Assembly: GCF_000247695.1 (NCBI RefSeq)
Contig: NW_004624781.1
Span: 14,138,944 to 14,202,943, forward strand
Source of the DNA: Heterocephalus glaber
Taxonomy: Eukaryota; Chordata; Mammalia; Rodentia; Bathyergidae
DNA length: 64,000 nt
Direction: 5' to 3'
Part shown: in pieces, positions 11,745 to 23,091 of the stretch
Layout: every line of letters begins with the position of its first letter
How positions within the stretch are numbered: position 1 is the stretch's first letter
Made by a program: the position numbers and the translations under genes
The notes under the pieces: generated by a model
Database searches by the model: none
Told to the model about the DNA's origin: nothing
The model's input: the letters and a program-made list of their open reading frames with translations, nothing else

Positions 11745-13619
11745 ATTATTCTTTTTGATGCTCCTGTTTTTCCCACGCTGACTAGACAGAGCCCTTTCAC
11801 CCCACCTCCTGGGTCCTCAACCCTGACCTCACTGCTCTCTGAGGGTTGCCTGATGCCAGGCGTCCCAGGCCCAAGTTTCTCCCTACTTCTGCCCAGAACC
11901 AACATTCTCCAGGTCCTTTGAGCAAGCTGCATCCTACTTGTGAAGCAGACTGGCAAGCTTACCCTCTCTCACATTTCTGTGGTCACAGCTTTGCCTTCTT
12001 TCCTCTGCTCCCATCCTCTGGCATTCACCATCACAGCAGACCCTCTGCTCTTTGCCTTTGGTAGGAAGTGGGGAGCAGAGAGGAAGACAGGGACCTACCG
12101 GGCACTTAGGGACACTGTCACCCACTCACCAGCTGATGCGAAGCTTCCTTTAGCACTGGCCAAGGACTCACTGTGTTGTGATCCCATGTATGAGCTTTAT
12201 ATATCAGTTTATTCTATTTTATTTTATATTCATATAAAACAGTCTCATAGGAAAAGTACTACCTAGTCCCTTGCGTTCCTAGCCCTTCTCTTACCTATTT
12301 GTCACCATTAGCACTTACTGCTGCTCAAAGTACAAAATGTAAGTAACGCTTCTGTTCTTTTCATTCTCATCCCACTAGAGTATCTGTTCCGAGGATGGCA
12401 GGTATGTTTAAGTCCACAGCTTCGGTCACTATTGTCCTCTCGGAGCCTGGAGTTCAGTAGGTGCCCTCACTGCTCGTGAATGAGCAAATGGCTTGGCCAG
12501 GGCACAGGCCCGGGAGCGGCAGGACCTCCCACCCACTCTTCATCACTGCCCTTCAGTGGCACCCGCCCAGCTGTCGCTCAAGCCCCTCTCTGTGCTCCCA
12601 GACCCCTTATACTGTTGGGTCCGAATGGTGCAGTATCAGATCGCCGTCTGTCCTATCTGCAAAGTGGCAAGTCCCTCTACAGCAAGGACAAGGTCACGCT
12701 TATCTCTGTGGCCTCGGCATATAGCACAGGAGCTGGCACAAAATGTTTGTTTGTTGAGCTCCTGGCTCCAGCCAAGAAAGCACACACACCGCGGCCACCT
12801 CGCTGCCTGCGCCGGGCTTCCAGCCAGCCACTCCAGAGCTGAGGGAGCTCACAACAGGTCCCCTGACTCAACCACCCCGGGCTGCTTCAGCCACAGCTCC
12901 GGTCACAAAGGCCATCATCCCTGAGGCAGTGCAGAGCCAGTGTTCAGAGAACAGAGCAGGGGCGGAGGCTTAGCAGGCCCAGGTGGGGCAATGCTTGACC
13001 TCTAGGAGACAGGGACAAAGGTTGGGAACCCTGTTCCTCCAAGCAGCTTGGAGAGGGACAGAGGGAGCGGGTTAGAGTGAACAACACCAGGCATTAGAAT
13101 GGCCTCACCTGCTCTTTCCTCACAAGCTTCTTTTCCATTTGCTCAGAGGCTGGGTTCTCGGGAGGCACAGTCAGCCGCAGTCTGCAGACATTTGCCTAAA
13201 AGAGGAGGAGAGGACAGCCCAGTCAGGAGGCAGCCAAGAGCCAGGTGCCCTGGGCTTCTCGAAGCCCGTTTCCCCACTTGGCAAGGGGACCACTGCCCCC
13301 ACCACTCAGGAGACCAGGGGGCTGAGACCACCTTTGCCCAGCCCAGCATAGACACCACACCACCAGCCTGCTGCTCAGGCCAAAGAAATCACCGTGTGAC
13401 TTCAGAGATTTCAAACATTTTTAAATGGCTCAGGTTCCACAGCAACATGTACAGAATCATCTCATTTCACAGGTGCAGGCCAAGCACAGCTAGAGGGATA
13501 GAGGTCAAAACATTCTCTAAGGCAGATTTCAGGAGTTTAGAGTAGGAAGGTGCCTTCCATTTGATTATGTATTTAACTCTTCTACAACAACATGTGGTTT
13601 TTAATCACAACTTCTTTTC
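11745..13619. other. MYOZAP intron 1, no gene seen
   Basis: Holds the L2-type piece at 12290-12480. The 143-codon and 148-codon plus-strand frames at 12493 and 13099 show no family resemblance and no consistent splice context. Confidence 0.4.
12290..12480 (+). mobile_element. L2-type 3' end
   Basis: 'tccgaggatggcaggtatgt' and 'agcctggagttcagtaggtg' with a terminal 'gtgaatgagc' match the L2/CORE-type 3' region. Confidence 0.45.
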
Positions 13620-13711
13620 ATGTCACATTGGCAACAGCATCATTCGCAATATCCAAAAGGTGGAAGCTACTCAAGCATCCTCCGTCCAATGGATGGATAA
13701 CCAAAGGTGGA

Positions 13712-13754
<43 letters not shown>

Positions 13755-14125
13755 ACGCACACACACACCACGCACACACACTGTGGAAGATTATTCAGCC
13801 TTAGAAAAAAGAAATTCTGACACATGCTCCAATACGCTAGACACACAAGGGCAAATACTGTATGATCCCACCTACCTGAGGCAGGTAAAGTCAAATTTAT
13901 AGAGCTTGAAAGTCTAACAGTGCGGGGGAGATATGGGAGTCAGAGCTCACTGGGTAGAGAATGTCAGTTTGAGAGGTGAAAGAATTGTGCAGATGGGTAG
14001 TGGTGATCGTTGAACACATTGTAAATGCACACAGTGTCACTGGACTCCACAGTTCCACTTAAAAATGACTAAGAAGGCAATGTTAAAGTTTTGAGTATTT
14101 TACAATTTTTAAATAAAAGAATAAA
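13620..14125 (+). mobile_element. L1M 3' end
   Basis: 'ggcaacagcatcattcgcaa', 'gattattcagccttagaaaa', 'caaatactgtatgatcccac' and a final 'acaatttttaaataaaag' follow the ORF2 end and 3' UTR of mammalian-wide L1M. A (CA)n tract expanded inside it. Confidence 0.85.
13714..13782. repeat. (CA)n microsatellite inside L1M
   Basis: A pure CA tract then two CACCACG interruptions, expanded from the 'tatatatacac' of the L1M sequence. Confidence 0.95.
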
Positions 14126-14373
14126 ACTCAAATCAAAGCAACTTATATCTTCTGAATACAAACTAAAAGGAAGACAGCTGAAAAGGTACAGGAGACTAAG
14201 AACATAACAATTATAAATTGATAAAACATCTGACTCCCTAATTGGCTACACCACCATGGTTAGTTATTTGCTGCTAATCCTTGAGATTCTTGTGAGATTC
14301 AATTTACTACAGATTGTCAAGAGAGGGCACTGAAATATTGGAATAAAGGATCCTAAGTGATTTTTAAAAGTCT

Positions 14374-14450
14374 AGGGCTGGGGGTATAGCTCAGTACAGA
14401 GCACTTTCTTAGAGCCCACAAGGCCCTGGGTTCAATCCCTGGTTACAGAG
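14374..14450 (+). mobile_element. ID-type SINE, divergent subfamily
   Basis: 'gggctgggggtatagctcag' followed by 'gagcactttcttagagcc' and 'gggttcaatccctggtt'. The middle resembles the classical rodent ID rather than the subfamily common in this window. Confidence 0.8.
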
Positions 14451-14639
14451 CACATACAACAGTCTAAATTGTACTGTTTCTCTTAAAATACTTAAAAGCA
14501 GTGACACATACTATAAGCTGTGTGATTTATCAATATTCTATCAACAAGCGTGGGGGCTCTGAGTCACATGATTTTCCTGCCCAGTAGGGCAGAAAATAGG
14601 CTCCCATGATCTGCAGTACAAAGGGCAGGAACAATAATA

Positions 14640-14860
14640 ATAGCTGATCATGTATCTAGCACTTACTGCATGCCAGGCACCTCCTAAGTGTTTGACACTC
14701 ACTCATTTCATCCCCACTAGGACCCCAGGGCAATAGGTACTCTTGCCAGCCCTGCTTTGCCGTGGAAGACTCTCATTCTCTGAGGGGCATATGATGAGGA
14801 AATGGGAGCACTGAGGACACAAACCCACGGAGGTCTCCATGGCCTGGGCTCTTAACCCTT
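14640..14860 (-). mobile_element. MIR SINE
   Basis: 'gcacttactgcatgccaggc', 'tcatttcatccccactagga' and 'ggcaataggtactcttgcc' follow antisense MIR in order. Confidence 0.7.
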
Positions 14861-14885
14861 GTGTTCATCACCCATTGAAATGCCA

Positions 14886-14960
14886 CAGGGTGGTGGTGGT
14901 GAACCTATGGCACACGTTAATTCCTGAAATCTCTAAACGGTTCACCATCGCTGCTACAGG
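14886..14960. mobile_element. Short hAT-like hairpin element
   Basis: CAGGGTGGTGGTGGTGAACC on the left pairs with GGTTCACCATCGCTGCTACA on the right across a 30-bp loop. The ends (CAGGG) fit a hAT MITE, but no clear 8-bp target duplication is visible. Confidence 0.4.
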
Positions 14961-14997
14961 GGCTTGACTCTTGGGAATGCCACTGTGCCCTTTGTGG

Positions 14998-15385
14998 GTT
15001 GAACTGTGCACTCCTAAAATTCATATGCTAAAATCTAACCCTAGTTTCTCAGAATATGACCTTACTTAGACATGGGATCTTTCCAGAAGTAAGCAAGTAA
15101 AAATGAAGTCCCAAAGGTAGCCCTAAAACCAAATGGCTGGTGTCATTATGAAAGTGAGAATCTAGGAGATAGATGACATGGGGGGAGAAAGCCTCATGAA
15201 CACACACACAGTCATCTACAAGCTGAAGAGCACCTGAACGGGCTACACCCTCACAGCCCTCTGAAGGAACCATTGCTGCCAACACCTTGAATTTGGACTG
15301 CCAGCCTCCAGGACTGTCAGACAAGAAATGTATATTGGTGAAGCCACCAGGTTTGTGGTACTTTTTATGGTAACCCTACTGAAGG
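14998..15385 (+). mobile_element. MLT1-like LTR
   Basis: Starts 'gttgaactgtgcactcctaa' and ends 'gaagccaccaggtttgtggt' plus 'atggtaaccctactgaa'; includes 'caacaccttgaatttggact' and 'gcctccaggactgtcag'. Confidence 0.7.
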
Positions 15386-15599
15386 AACTCTCCTTCCGTG
15401 CTTAGCCCAGCCCAATCTGGTCAGCAGGTCACAGATCCATATTGCTCAACAGGCAACCTCCAAGCAGCCTAGACGTAAGGTTGGATGGGATCTTGAAGGA
15501 CTCTGAAATCCTACCTGTCCGCCTATGAAGGAACCCTACACCCCACAATGTCCCTGACGGATAGGCACCCAGCCTGCAGGTATCATCCAGGAATGAGTA

Positions 15600-15730
15600 T
15601 CTAGCGCATACCCAGCCTCTGTGAATGCTAGATATTTTTATTATTATCTAGATATTATCATTGTCCTATTACCCTACACATGCCAAAATGAGGCGCTGCT
15701 TCTCAGGAAAGTTAACAATTCAGTCAATGG
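15600..15730 (-). mobile_element. MIR-like fragment
   Basis: 'tattattatctagatattat' and 'tgccaaaatgaggcgctgct' sit in the order expected for an antisense MIR; diverged. Confidence 0.35.
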
Positions 15731-15734
15731 ATCT

Positions 15735-15883
15735 AGGATATTAGGTAAGTGATGCCTTTTAATTGGCTGATTGTTAGCCATGTAATTCCAAAAGGCCATC
15801 TGATTGGCTCATTACTCTAGCCAAGTGATCCCTAAGGAACTTTTGATTGACTGATTACCCAGTCAATAATTCCTAAGGGCCAT
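15735..15883. repeat. 43-bp minisatellite, three clear copies plus one degenerate
   Basis: Units at about 15759-15800, 15801-15843 and 15844-15883 share the pattern tgattggctgatta, then agcca, agtgatccctaagg and a variable end. A weaker copy precedes at 15735-15758 ('ttaggtaagtgatgcctttt'). An ID SINE inserted right after the last unit and duplicated its end. Confidence 0.75.
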
Positions 15884-15972
15884 TTTTTTGTTGATTTTTG
15901 GTACCGGGGATCGAACTCGGGACCTTATGCTTGCAAGGCAGGCGGCAGCACCACTGAGCTAAATTCCTGGTC
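15884..15972 (-). mobile_element. ID SINE with 13-bp target duplication
   Basis: Antisense copy ('ggtaccggggatcgaactcg') flanked by tcctaagggccat at 15871-15883 and about 15971-15983. It landed at the end of the third unit of a minisatellite. Confidence 0.94.
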
Positions 15973-15983
15973 CTAAGGGCCAT

Positions 15984-17334
15984 AATTTTCAGAAAGGGAA
16001 CAACAGGTATCAAATCACCAAGAAGTGAGGCAGCTTCTCCCTCTGATTGAACCCACTCTTCACCTGCTGGCCCCGAACACTGGTTTTCCTCAACTCTCCC
16101 TACACAGTGCTCTCACCCTGAGCTCTGTGTACTCCAGGGAAGATAGAGCCCAAAGGGAAGCACAATGCATAAAATAAAATGAACTTGTAAAATTAGACTT
16201 TTGATTTCAAAGCTATGTGGCAGGTGTGCAGTTGCTCGAGGCTCCACCCCAGAGCCCTGTATTACCACACTGTTGTCCACAGAGGTGCTTTGATGGGAGC
16301 ATTAAAGAGCACTGTTATTATCTCCAAAATGCAGACCCACAGCCAACTGACTGTACATCAGCAATTTAAACCCAGCTTAGAAGAGACTCTCACACACCCT
16401 TTCCAAACAAAAGGCCCACCGTACTGTCACAGACAAAAGACGAAGCTGCAGAACAGAATGATAAAAATAATCTCATTTTTTTTCAAGTACACCCGATAAT
16501 CTGGAAACACAACCAACTGTTGATGCTGCTTATCTCCGAGAAATGGGATTTCTCTGGTATTTACAACTGTTGCTTTTAAAATTAATTATCACTCTAGTTA
16601 AAGAAATAATAAATACTGAAAGAGAATGTTTCAGGGTCAGAGACCAATCCTTCCTAAATCCACAAGATAGTTTCAGGAGCAGCAGATGGAACAGTATAGA
16701 GTTCTAGAAAGTACTCTGTATTCCTAACAGAAACTCCAAGGAAAGTAACTCCAGCCCCACCCTCTGGGCTGACCCAGCATGGAGCCCTCCTTCTGTTCAG
16801 TCCCTCCAGCAGCCACCCCATGGGAAAGTCCCTCTGGGTGAACTCAGCCAGTGGGGCTTATCTCTGAGCATTTATGATGGTGCCTGAAACTCAGGTACAC
16901 AATTCACAGAGCTACCCCAGACTGAGCAATACCTGAGAGGCAGATGGGCCACTTTATTCCCAGGGATTCCCACAGCAGCTGTCTCTGCCCTTGAGTTCTG
17001 AACTAGGCAGAGAATTACATCTTACTTACAATGGAAACCCCTGCTATTGGACCAGATAGGAAATATTTAGGTTTTGCAAGCACCAGTTCACTCCAGTGGA
17101 TCAAAGCAGGAAGCTGGACACAGCATAACTCATAGCCAGTTGCTGAGAACTTAACCACTTATAAAATAGTTTGGAAAGGACATGTGGCTACCACAATGAC
17201 AAAGAAACAGCTGTGCCCATGAGTGTTCATACTCTAGAAACACCCTCCAACAAGGTGACCAGGTACATGTAGCTGACTTCATGCAAGGTACTGAGAGGCC
17301 AAGCAGCCTTGTATTTAAAACGGGTGGAATTGCG
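15984..17334. other. MYOZAP intron 1, unique sequence
   Basis: No repeat recognised apart from weak AT-rich stretches (16560-16620). The low repeat content for 1.3 kb is compatible with conserved non-coding DNA. Confidence 0.35.
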
Positions 17335-17545
17335 CTTCCTGAGTATCAGTACGGTTCTGACACCTACTAGCTATGAGAACTTTGGCAAGCTACTTAATCA
17401 CCACTGCTTTAGTTACTTTCATTGTAAAATGGAGCTAGCAATACTGTAGCCTCTAAGGATTGTTGTGAGGATTAAGTTAGCTAACATGTATAAAGAGCTT
17501 AGAACAGTTTCTGGCACATATTAAGGTGTCTGTAAGTCTTCTTTA
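17335..17545 (+). mobile_element. MIR SINE, near full length
   Basis: 'tgacacctactagctatgag', 'tgtaaaatggagctagcaat', 'gattgttgtgaggattaagt' and 'cagtttctggcacatattaa' match sense MIR from core to 3' end. Confidence 0.85.
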
Positions 17546-17569
17546 TTATTGTGGAAATATAGGAAGAAG

Positions 17570-17770
17570 AACCCTAGTCTTCACTGGAGGTGGGAATATA
17601 TGGGAAAGAAGGCTCCTAGAAATGATACTTGAGCTGGGTACAGAAGGACTTTCCAGGTCCATAAGGCTTAGAGAATCCACCATCATAACAACAGACTACT
17701 ATCAGGCAGGCCACTCCTGGCAGGCCAAAGGCACAGTTGTTGGCATGTTTAGAGGATGGTAATGGGCCTG
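17570..17770 (+). mobile_element. L2-like fragment
   Basis: 'gaaatgatacttgagctggg' and 'ccaaaggcacagttgttggc' resemble a common ancient mammalian repeat I associate with L2. Confidence 0.35.
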
Positions 17771-19202
17771 CAACCTGAGCTAGAGGAGGAGTGGAAAATG
17801 GAGAGGTAGGCCAGTGCCAAACCCTCCCAATCCACAAGTACCACATGGAGAAGTACAAGCTCTGGCCAAAGACGAGAAATTACTCAAATCTTTGGAGAAA
17901 GAGGCTAACATTCAGATCTGAGGTCATTTCAGTAAATCAGCTGGCAGCTACTGAGTCTCTCCTGTATTCACTGCACTACAAAATGGGTGGAAGGGAAAGC
18001 ACTGGGGAAAGATCAAGCAAGCTTTGTACCTTCTAGCTTTTATAGCCCTTATAATGTTTAGCATAGTACTCAGTGCTTGCTCAGTGAATGTCTGTTAGGT
18101 TTTTGTTTTGTTTTCTGTGTTGTTTTTTTTTGGGGGGGGGTTGAATTAAAACAAAGAAGACTATATCTAAAACTCCTGGGAGATTCTTCCACTTTCTTCA
18201 AGCCAATCCCCTGGGAGAGAAAGCAAGGGAGGAGCAGACAGCATTCAGGCCTCTCCCACAAGCACAGGTACAACCAAGCCTTTGTTTGCAACTCAAAGCA
18301 CTGGGGAGCTCAGTGGGTCCTCTGGGGCCCCGCTTCTGACCCCTCACCTGAGTACTCTGGGGATCCAGGTACCATCATGGGCTCAGCCTCTGGCATTTAG
18401 GCTCACCCTAGGAAAAGATCATCTCAAATAAAAAAGGGTTTGCTTATCAATTTACAATGATGAATTTCCCTAAGGAAATTAGCCATGTGCATTTACATTT
18501 ATCCCTGGCATGCTCCCCTGACTTCAGATCCCTGCCTAGCTTCTCCTAACAACAGGAGGTGTGGCCTCTGTGAGGGGGTGGATTGGAGGTTCACTCTGCT
18601 GGCACAAGTATCCAACCTCCCGAGTCCAGGCTGCAGGAAGTGTGCCCATCTGGGTCAGCCCCTGCGGTCTGCAGTGGCCCTGACTTACAGCCTGGTAGCC
18701 TGGTTATCTACATCAGGGTGGGGCGATCTAGTGTTGTAAGGACCAGATAGGAAATGTTTAGGTTTTGCAGCTGAGTCTGAAAAACATTCTTAGCTTAGAG
18801 ACACATAAAATAGGCCAGGGCCATGCCCAGGGGTAGTAGCTGCCCTCACCATCTACCTGCTTGGGCACTTTTTCCAGCTGAACAGTGTCCTGGGCCCTCT
18901 CTTTCCCATGTCAGGGTTGCCACCTTGGACAAAACTCTTCAGTAGGAGGAGCAACCTCTCCTCCCTGCTCTCTCTGGTTTACTCCTGTGCTGGGCACACA
19001 ATGTGCCCGAGATGCCAAGATCCAGAGAGAAACCACAGGTCAGTGACGGTGCACAAAGCCACCAGTGTGTCCTGGAGTTCATACTCCTGGCCCTGCCCCC
19101 ACCAACACCTTCCCCTCCCTCTCACAAGGCCTGAGGGACCTTTCTGGAACACTGATCCAGGAATGTCTGTCTCTCCAAGAAAGCTGTCAGGGAGGAGCAG
19201 TG
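17771..19202. other. MYOZAP intron 1, no gene seen
   Basis: A T8-G10 tract lies at about 18124-18141 and a MIR-like 3' end at about 18030-18095. The phrase 'aggaccagatag.gaaatrtttaggttttgca' style run at 18738-18770 repeats a short stretch at 17049-17080. Confidence 0.4.
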
Positions 19203-19376
19203 CTGAAGAAGTGTTCTTATCCCTGGCTGTGCTCAGAATCACCTGGGAAGCTTCCTAAAAAAATACGGATGTTATTCCCTGATTTCACAGGTTCCCACAG
19301 AGCTGATCTGGAGTGGAGCCTGGGCACAGCTATTTAAAGCTTCCTGGTGATTCCATGCAAAACTGAGACTGAGAAC
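19203..19376. mobile_element. MER5A-like hAT-Charlie element
   Basis: 'ctcagaatcacctgggaagc' on the left and 'agcttcctggtgattccatg' on the right are the internal ends of this short hAT family. The centre ('gatctggagtggagcctggg') also matches. Confidence 0.7.
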
Positions 19377-21129
19377 TGAAGAAATGAAACTCCAACTATG
19401 CAACAGGATGAGGCAACCAGAATATCTGGAGGCCTTCCCAGAACCATCAACCTCCTCACCTGGCCAGCATTCCAACCAGCTGTCACCTGTTTCCTGCCCT
19501 GGTGGTCAGAGGTGCTGGGCTGGCTTTATCCCAAGCCTTCTGATCTGACAGCCCCATTTGCCAATGGAGTGTTAACTGTGGCTTCCTCAGGACCCTGGTG
19601 AGACTCTTCTGTTTAAGCATCTATCCCACCAGGACTTCTTCTCAAATAGTCAGTCACTGGGAATGTGAACAAGCTGAGGGGAGGAGGACTCAAGACAGAC
19701 TTCTCAAGGAGAGAACTCTCATCAGAGAAGAAGCAGGGAGAAAGGCACAGAGGCGAGGAACCACTCCAGAGCCTTGGGGAGTGGCAGTGTGGAACATCTG
19801 GGAAGAGAATACACGGGGATGGAGGACCGAGAGCCAGGCAGAAGGCCCTGATCCTCTGCACAGAGTGTGGAGTCTTTCCTGGGATCACCAAGGAGGCTCC
19901 AGAAACAGAGGAGCCAGGGAACTGGATTTGCATTTTAGAAAACTCAACTGTGGCCAAAAAAAAAAAAAAATGATCAGAGTCAGCAATGTGACTGACATTT
20001 AGGAGCTATCACTCATCTAAAGAGAGAACGAGGCAAACACCACTGCATGACTTCCCTTCGTGTTGGCAAAATCCTGGGGATACATTAAGATCACAACACA
20101 GGCAATCACTGAAGGACCCCAGGCTGATGCATCTGGACTTGTTCTCTAGTGACTCAGCCTGGGACACACAGCTTCGTGACTCGACTGTACAGTCAGCCCC
20201 CTCAGGGCTACTGCTGTGGAAGGGTTTCCCAAGTGACCAGACCAAAGCATGGTGGTGGACACCAGCCTCCAGATGTGGTCACACAGCAGAGGAACCACAA
20301 CACATGCAGCCCTTCTGCAGTGCCCCAGGAACAAGAAAAAGGACTGGAACCCCATCCAGACCTTGTGGGGAACTAGCGTGGGACCTCCATAACCCAGGTT
20401 CCCCCAAGAGTCCATCCTACACTGAACACACCGTGAGAGGAGAATAAAGGCATGCAAGTTGGAAATTCGCTCCTGAACTCCTGACAGGCCTCTGCATGTC
20501 AGAGGCGGGCTCAGGAGGACCCTGGGGAGGACTCAACCTGTCTTCTGGATGCAGCAAGACTCTGCCCTCCCCCAGATTCCTTCTACCAGATGCTGAGGTC
20601 TGACAAACACCTCGCGTCCTTCCTCAGTGCCTGTAGGATGTCACAGAGCTCGAGGACACAGATGATTCTGTCTGCTGGGAAAGGAAGGAATGTGAACACC
20701 TGTCTGACCCTTCTGAGGCCTGGCTAAGGGAAATTCTTTGTTTTGAGCCAACTGGAAAGCAATGGGACATTGGGGAGCAGGAGCGGTGCATTTACCAGAA
20801 AGGAATGGCTGCCAGGCCCATTCTGGTTTTGAACAGAGGAAGTCTGAGGCAGGGTGAGGGCAAGCTAGAAGACAGCTCCATCCTGTGGCCTTTGGGGGCT
20901 TTCTTTGGTTTGGTTTTTCCATGCCACTGAGAGGCCATGACGCCAGCGACAACAGCCACCAACCTCTTATTGTCAACAGAGCCCAGTGCTGGAGAACACT
21001 CTTGACAGGCCTGGCATTGACCCCACCCTCGAGGGACAACTTGGACAAAGCCACAGGTGCCCTCAACCCGAAGTGCACAGCCAGGCCACACAAGCAGCCT
21101 TTCCTTGCAAAGGTTCACACAGCAATTAA
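19377..21129. other. MYOZAP intron 1, no feature seen
   Basis: Apart from an A14 tract near 19957-19970 I recognise nothing. Frames of 100-150 codons on both strands are unsupported. Confidence 0.4.
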
Positions 21130-21261
21130 CTTCTGTTGACAAAATTCCTTTCAAAATCATGTTGTAATGTCAATATTTTTAAAAATGCCCCCTCCATTCC
21201 CCAAGGTCATCATTCTGGCTGTGGTTATTCTCTAAACAATGTATCTCCCTGCTGTTGCCAT

Positions 21262-21279
21262 AGATAAAACTATTTTTAG
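21262..21279. promoter_or_regulatory. Candidate GATA plus MEF2 motif pair in intron 1
   Basis: AGATAA (21262-21267) is followed two bases later by CTATTTTTAG (21270-21279), a full match to the MEF2 consensus YTAWWWWTAR. A CATTCC (TEAD-type) core lies about 65 bp upstream. The surrounding 21130-21330 is AT-rich single-copy sequence with no repeat I can name. MYOZAP is a cardiac gene and these are cardiac factor motifs, but single matches are common by chance and function is inference only. Confidence 0.3.
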
Positions 21280-21809
21280 TGCACAACTGGTTTGAAGGCA
21301 GATTTTTTTTTTTAATTTCACAACTCCTGCTGGTTGGCATCCATACACACTTCTGAGTTTTGTTTATCAGCTAACAGAAATTACTCTCCCTGCCTGTTTT
21401 TCCCCCTTGAGAGATGATTTCAGATAAGAAGGAAGTACAGTTGCAGGTGGCATCACTGAGAAGATAACTGGTGACAGTCTGGTTGGCCATACTGCCCTTG
21501 GCCGCTGACTCAAAAAGCTTGTGCTCGCTGTCCCTTGTCACCACCGATGCTGGCTGGCTTGGACTCCTGGGCCAACATAGCCTGGTCTCCCCCACAGCCA
21601 TTAACTGGCTAAGGCCTGTGCGTGAAACAGAAGACTTATTTTAACAGCCAGTGTGTCCTGTTCAAGGTCATCAGTTGTCCATCATCAGAGACAAATGAGA
21701 GAACCCTACAGGCCTGATGAAAATGTTGCAATCTCAGGGACACTTTTCACGATGATCTGTTCAGCTTACAATTTATTTTCAAGGCATTCCATTCTTCTTT
21801 TTCTAAAAA

Positions 21810-21812
<3 letters not shown>

Positions 21813-21847
<35 letters not shown>
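21813..21847. repeat. (TG)n microsatellite
   Basis: About 16 TG units. Confidence 0.95.
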
Positions 21848-21851
<4 letters not shown>

Positions 21852-22678
21852 CCCAAAGCAGGTCCATCACGTCATTGTCATACAGCCATGTCAAGTATTG
21901 CATTTAGATGAATGGTAGTTTCTCCTTTCAGTGTCAGTTGCCCTACAAACTGTTGCTCATGCTGCAAGACTAAGCTCATGAATGCCCTGCAGTGAATACC
22001 TGGAGAAGAACCTTTTAACTTCACAGATCTCTAGGAACACTCTACCTCACAACAACAGTCACAGCACTGTATGATGGCAGTCTGTGACAATATCTGTCTC
22101 CACAGGTAGAATGGACCCCAGTGTCCAGCCCTGCACCACTATCAGAGATCATAAATGCTCAGTCAGTCCATTAATCAACCAGTGGATCACCACTTCCAAC
22201 ACTCTGCACCCTTCAACACACACACACAGAGCACTTGCGATATTTATAAATCATGGGCAGAGCAGGGAATCATAAAGATAAGGCAGACTCTAGAACCTTT
22301 AGATATCCTCTTTACAGAAATGTAGCAGTGTGCCCAGGACAGCCCTGCACAGTGTGACTCACAGCCGGAGTCCTCAGGTCCAAGGTATTTATGCAGTCTT
22401 CCTCAAAAGGCAAAGCCCTCTCAATAGTGCCACAGTGTACCAGATACCAAAGCACTTAGCACTAAAGAAATACTCAAAAGCAAATATTTGAGGGGGGGAA
22501 AAAAACTTCAAAATGTTCCAAGGTATACTAGCCATGCCTGGATCTACCACAGTCCCACATGGGCCACCCCAGCCAGTCCCCGGGTCTAGAGGCAGCTGGA
22601 CCCGCTCCAGCTTGGGGCTATCATTTCAGTGCCTTTATTCTTTCTCCATCAAAACTTTGCTCAGATCAACAATGATTC

Positions 22679-22704
22679 AAAAAAAAAAAAAAAAAAAAAA
22701 AAAA
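22679..22704 (+). repeat. A26 tract, possible tail of an unclassified retrocopy
   Basis: 26 consecutive A residues following 'cagatcaacaatgattc'. Upstream 22510-22678 is not an ID, B1 or L1 that I recognise and lacks an obvious AATAAA. Confidence 0.6.
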
Positions 22705-23000
22705 GGGAAATACCCACATGAGTGAGGCTAGGCCTGTGGCTGGAAACCCACTTGGACCCAAGTGAATCTCACTAGTGAAGGAGGCAGAGAGGGAGGAAAG
22801 CTGTGGGAATTCCAAAGTCCTCTCAAGCTCCCTGAAATTGATGCAGTGAATGACTGGACATCTACAGTCTCATGAGCCACAATGTCTGGTATGTGCGTGC
22901 ATGCACACACGAACACACGTACACCCACACACACCCTATCACTTGGCCCACACCCAAGAGTAACACACACCTTTCTTCTACAGCTAAAAAAAGCTTACTA

Positions 23001-23091
23001 GAGGGGCTGGGGATTTAGCTCAGTGTTTCCGCCTCCTACCTCAAAAGCACAAGGACCTGAGTTCGATCACCGGTACCAAAAAAAGAAAAGA
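23001..23091 (+). mobile_element. ID SINE
   Basis: 'ggggctggggatttagctca' to 'gttcgatcaccggtacc' plus an A-rich tail, flanked by aagcttac duplications. Confidence 0.94.

Noticed and set aside
13720..13782. Regular array resembling a CRISPR
   Set aside because: Simple CA dinucleotide repeat in mammalian DNA; no spacers.
23001..23091. tRNA gene (A and B boxes recognisable)
   Set aside because: The promoter boxes belong to the ID SINE: no cloverleaf 3' half, an A-tail and target duplications are present, and the same sequence recurs throughout the window.
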